A stretch of DNA of 7,879 nucleotides, taken from contig CAMLDH010000171.1 in the NCBI GenBank assembly GCA_946478765.1, forward strand, positions 1 through 7,879. Reading direction: 5' to 3'. Within the stretch, counting starts at the first letter, position 1; every line of letters starts with the position of its first letter. This DNA comes from an uncultured Oxalobacteraceae bacterium. GTDB lineage: Bacteria > Pseudomonadota > Gammaproteobacteria > Burkholderiales > Burkholderiaceae. Shown here piece after piece: positions 7,049 to 7,879 of the stretch. Both the position numbers and the translations under genes were made by a program. Below the pieces are notes generated by a model that made no database searches, was not told the origin of the DNA, and worked only from the letters and a program-made list of their open reading frames with translations.

Positions 7049-7879
7049 ATGCATTTGCGCCTAGACCAATGGAAAACGTATGTCGCGCCGGGCCTGTGTG
7101 CGTTGCTGCTGGGGTGCGGCAGCATGCCGAAAGCGCCTGTGTCCGCAGATGCTGCATCCAATCGTTCCGCGCCGGTTGCGTCCGGCGCCGGCAATGCAGC
7201 GCGCGCGCACCCGGCGTTGCCGGCGGCCGGCTCCGGGCGCGGCGGATACTACCTGGATGACGGTCCCGGCGACCAGCCGCCCGAAGGATTGCAGGCAACG
7301 CCGGATGCAGAACCGAAGATCGAACCGTATTCCACGCGCGGCAACAAACCTTACGTTGTATTTGGCAAAACCTATACGCCGCTTACCGATGAGCGCCCAT
7401 TCAAGCAGCGTGGTGTGGGTAGCTGGTACGGCAAGAAATTCCACGGCCAGAAAACGTCATCCGGCGAACTGTACGACATGTACAAAATGACGGCGGCGCA
7501 TCCGACGCTGCCGATTCCCTCTTATGCGCGCGTGACCAATCTCAGCAACGGCGTGCAAGTCATTGTGCGCGTCAACGACCGCGGTCCGTTTCATTCGAGC
7601 CGCATTATCGACTTGTCGTACACCGCTGCGCTGAAACTCGGCTATCTCGGCAAGGGCAGCAGCATGCTGGAAGTGGAACGTCTGTTGCCGGACGAGATAG
7701 AAGGTATCGCGGCTGCCAAACGGAATATGCCGCAACAATCACAACAATCGCAACATCATTATACCACACATTTCATAACTCATCAACCAAGAAGCCCAAG
7801 AAGAAGCACAAGAAGAATAAGAAGAAGCAGAATAAGAAGAAGCAGAAGTAGAAGAAGGAGAAGCAGAAGAAGGAGGAGC
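7049..7879 (+). CDS. rlpA: RlpA-like septal ring lytic transglycosylase lipoprotein (3' end open)
   Basis: The frame runs from an ATG at 7049, with AAGGAG six bases upstream, to the window end (277 codons, no stop). RlpA is an outer-membrane lipoprotein that cleaves or binds denuded glycan. Residues 1-22 form a lipoprotein signal with a short hydrophobic core and lipobox LLGC; C23 is the lipidated residue and Gly at +2 fits outer-membrane sorting. An Ala/Gly/Pro linker (about 28-66) leads to the double-psi beta-barrel at about 122-212: GSWYGKKFHGQKTSSGE, MTAAHPTLP, VRVNDRGPFHSSRIIDLSYTAA. E140, D143 and H151 have the same spacing as the residues tested as catalytic in Pseudomonas RlpA. After about residue 228 the protein becomes Gln/His-rich and then purely Arg/Ser-rich, with AGA/AGG/AGC codons unlike the rest; no SPOR domain is reached. 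The C-terminus is therefore unreliable. Confidence 0.9.
   Translation, partial: MHLRLDQWKTYVAPGLCALLLGCGSMPKAPVSADAASNRSAPVASGAGNAARAHPALPAAGSGRGGYYLDDGPGDQPPEGLQATPDAEPKIEPYSTRGNKPYVVFGKTYTPLTDERPFKQRGVGSWYGKKFHGQKTSSGELYDMYKMTAAHPTLPIPSYARVTNLSNGVQVIVRVNDRGPFHSSRIIDLSYTAALKLGYLGKGSSMLEVERLLPDEIEGIAAAKRNMPQQSQQSQHHYTTHFITHQPRSPRRSTRRIRRSRIRRSRSRRRRSRRRRS
7738..7879 (+). repeat. Low-complexity purine-rich AAG/GAA tract at the window end
   Basis: From about 7738 the base composition changes sharply from GC-rich coding to AT-rich. From 7789 it becomes AAG-type triplet repeats with occasional CAG, AAT or GAG; only seven of the last 70 bases are pyrimidines. In the rlpA frame it reads Arg/Ser. 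In the frame one base earlier it reads a lysine-rich string (codons from 7786) ending at TAG 7849-7851, then continues as Lys/Glu/Gln. Whether this is genuine sequence, a frameshifted lysine tail or an assembly-end artefact cannot be decided here. Confidence 0.7.

Noticed and set aside
7749..7762. CGCAACATCATTAT resembling the right end of the 65-bp repeat
   Set aside because: It matches only with a 3-bp insertion and lacks the hairpin arms; it is probably chance within the low-complexity stretch.

Overview
This window is the cell-elongation (rod-shape) locus of a Gram-negative bacterium. It reads as a member of the Betaproteobacteria, order Burkholderiales, and the protein sequences look most like Oxalobacteraceae such as Herminiimonas, Collimonas or Janthinobacterium. 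That placement is an inference from protein wording and from gatCA standing back-to-back with mreB, a layout I recall as common in this group; no database was searched.

Layout. Positions 1-375 lie on the minus strand: the first seven codons of gatA and the complete gatC, both for the Asp-tRNA(Asn)/Glu-tRNA(Gln) amidotransferase. A 315-bp divergent spacer (376-690) follows. It contains a plausible gatC promoter framed by an 8-bp perfect inverted repeat, and AT-rich DNA likely to drive mreB. From 691 onward everything is on the plus strand: mreB, a 144-bp gap with a 9-bp-stem hairpin, mreC, mreD (ATGA overlap with mreC), a 290-bp gap filled largely by three tandem 65-bp palindromic repeats, mrdA (PBP2), a 58-bp gap holding a possible 19-codon ORF, rodA, a 131-bp gap, and rlpA, which is still open at the window end.

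How the genes work together. MreB filaments lie under the inner membrane. MreC and MreD link them across the membrane to RodA, the SEDS glycan polymerase, and to PBP2, the class B transpeptidase, forming the elongasome that builds the lateral wall. RlpA is an outer-membrane lipoprotein with a double-psi beta-barrel, here with the E/D/H residues associated with lytic transglycosylase activity on denuded glycan. The gat genes are unrelated translation-fidelity genes that share only the divergent spacer.

The coding content is ordinary; no new enzyme system is visible. The unusual material is mostly non-coding: the 3 x 65-bp repeat array that supplies the mreD stop codon and fills the space before mrdA, a probable decayed fourth copy, the short ORF with a strong Shine-Dalgarno whose TGA overlaps the rodA GTG start, the dyad on the gatC promoter, and an abrupt purine-rich low-complexity tract that replaces the expected end of rlpA at the window edge and may be real or an assembly artefact. 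No tRNA, rRNA, CRISPR array, complete insertion sequence or convincing intrinsic terminator was found.
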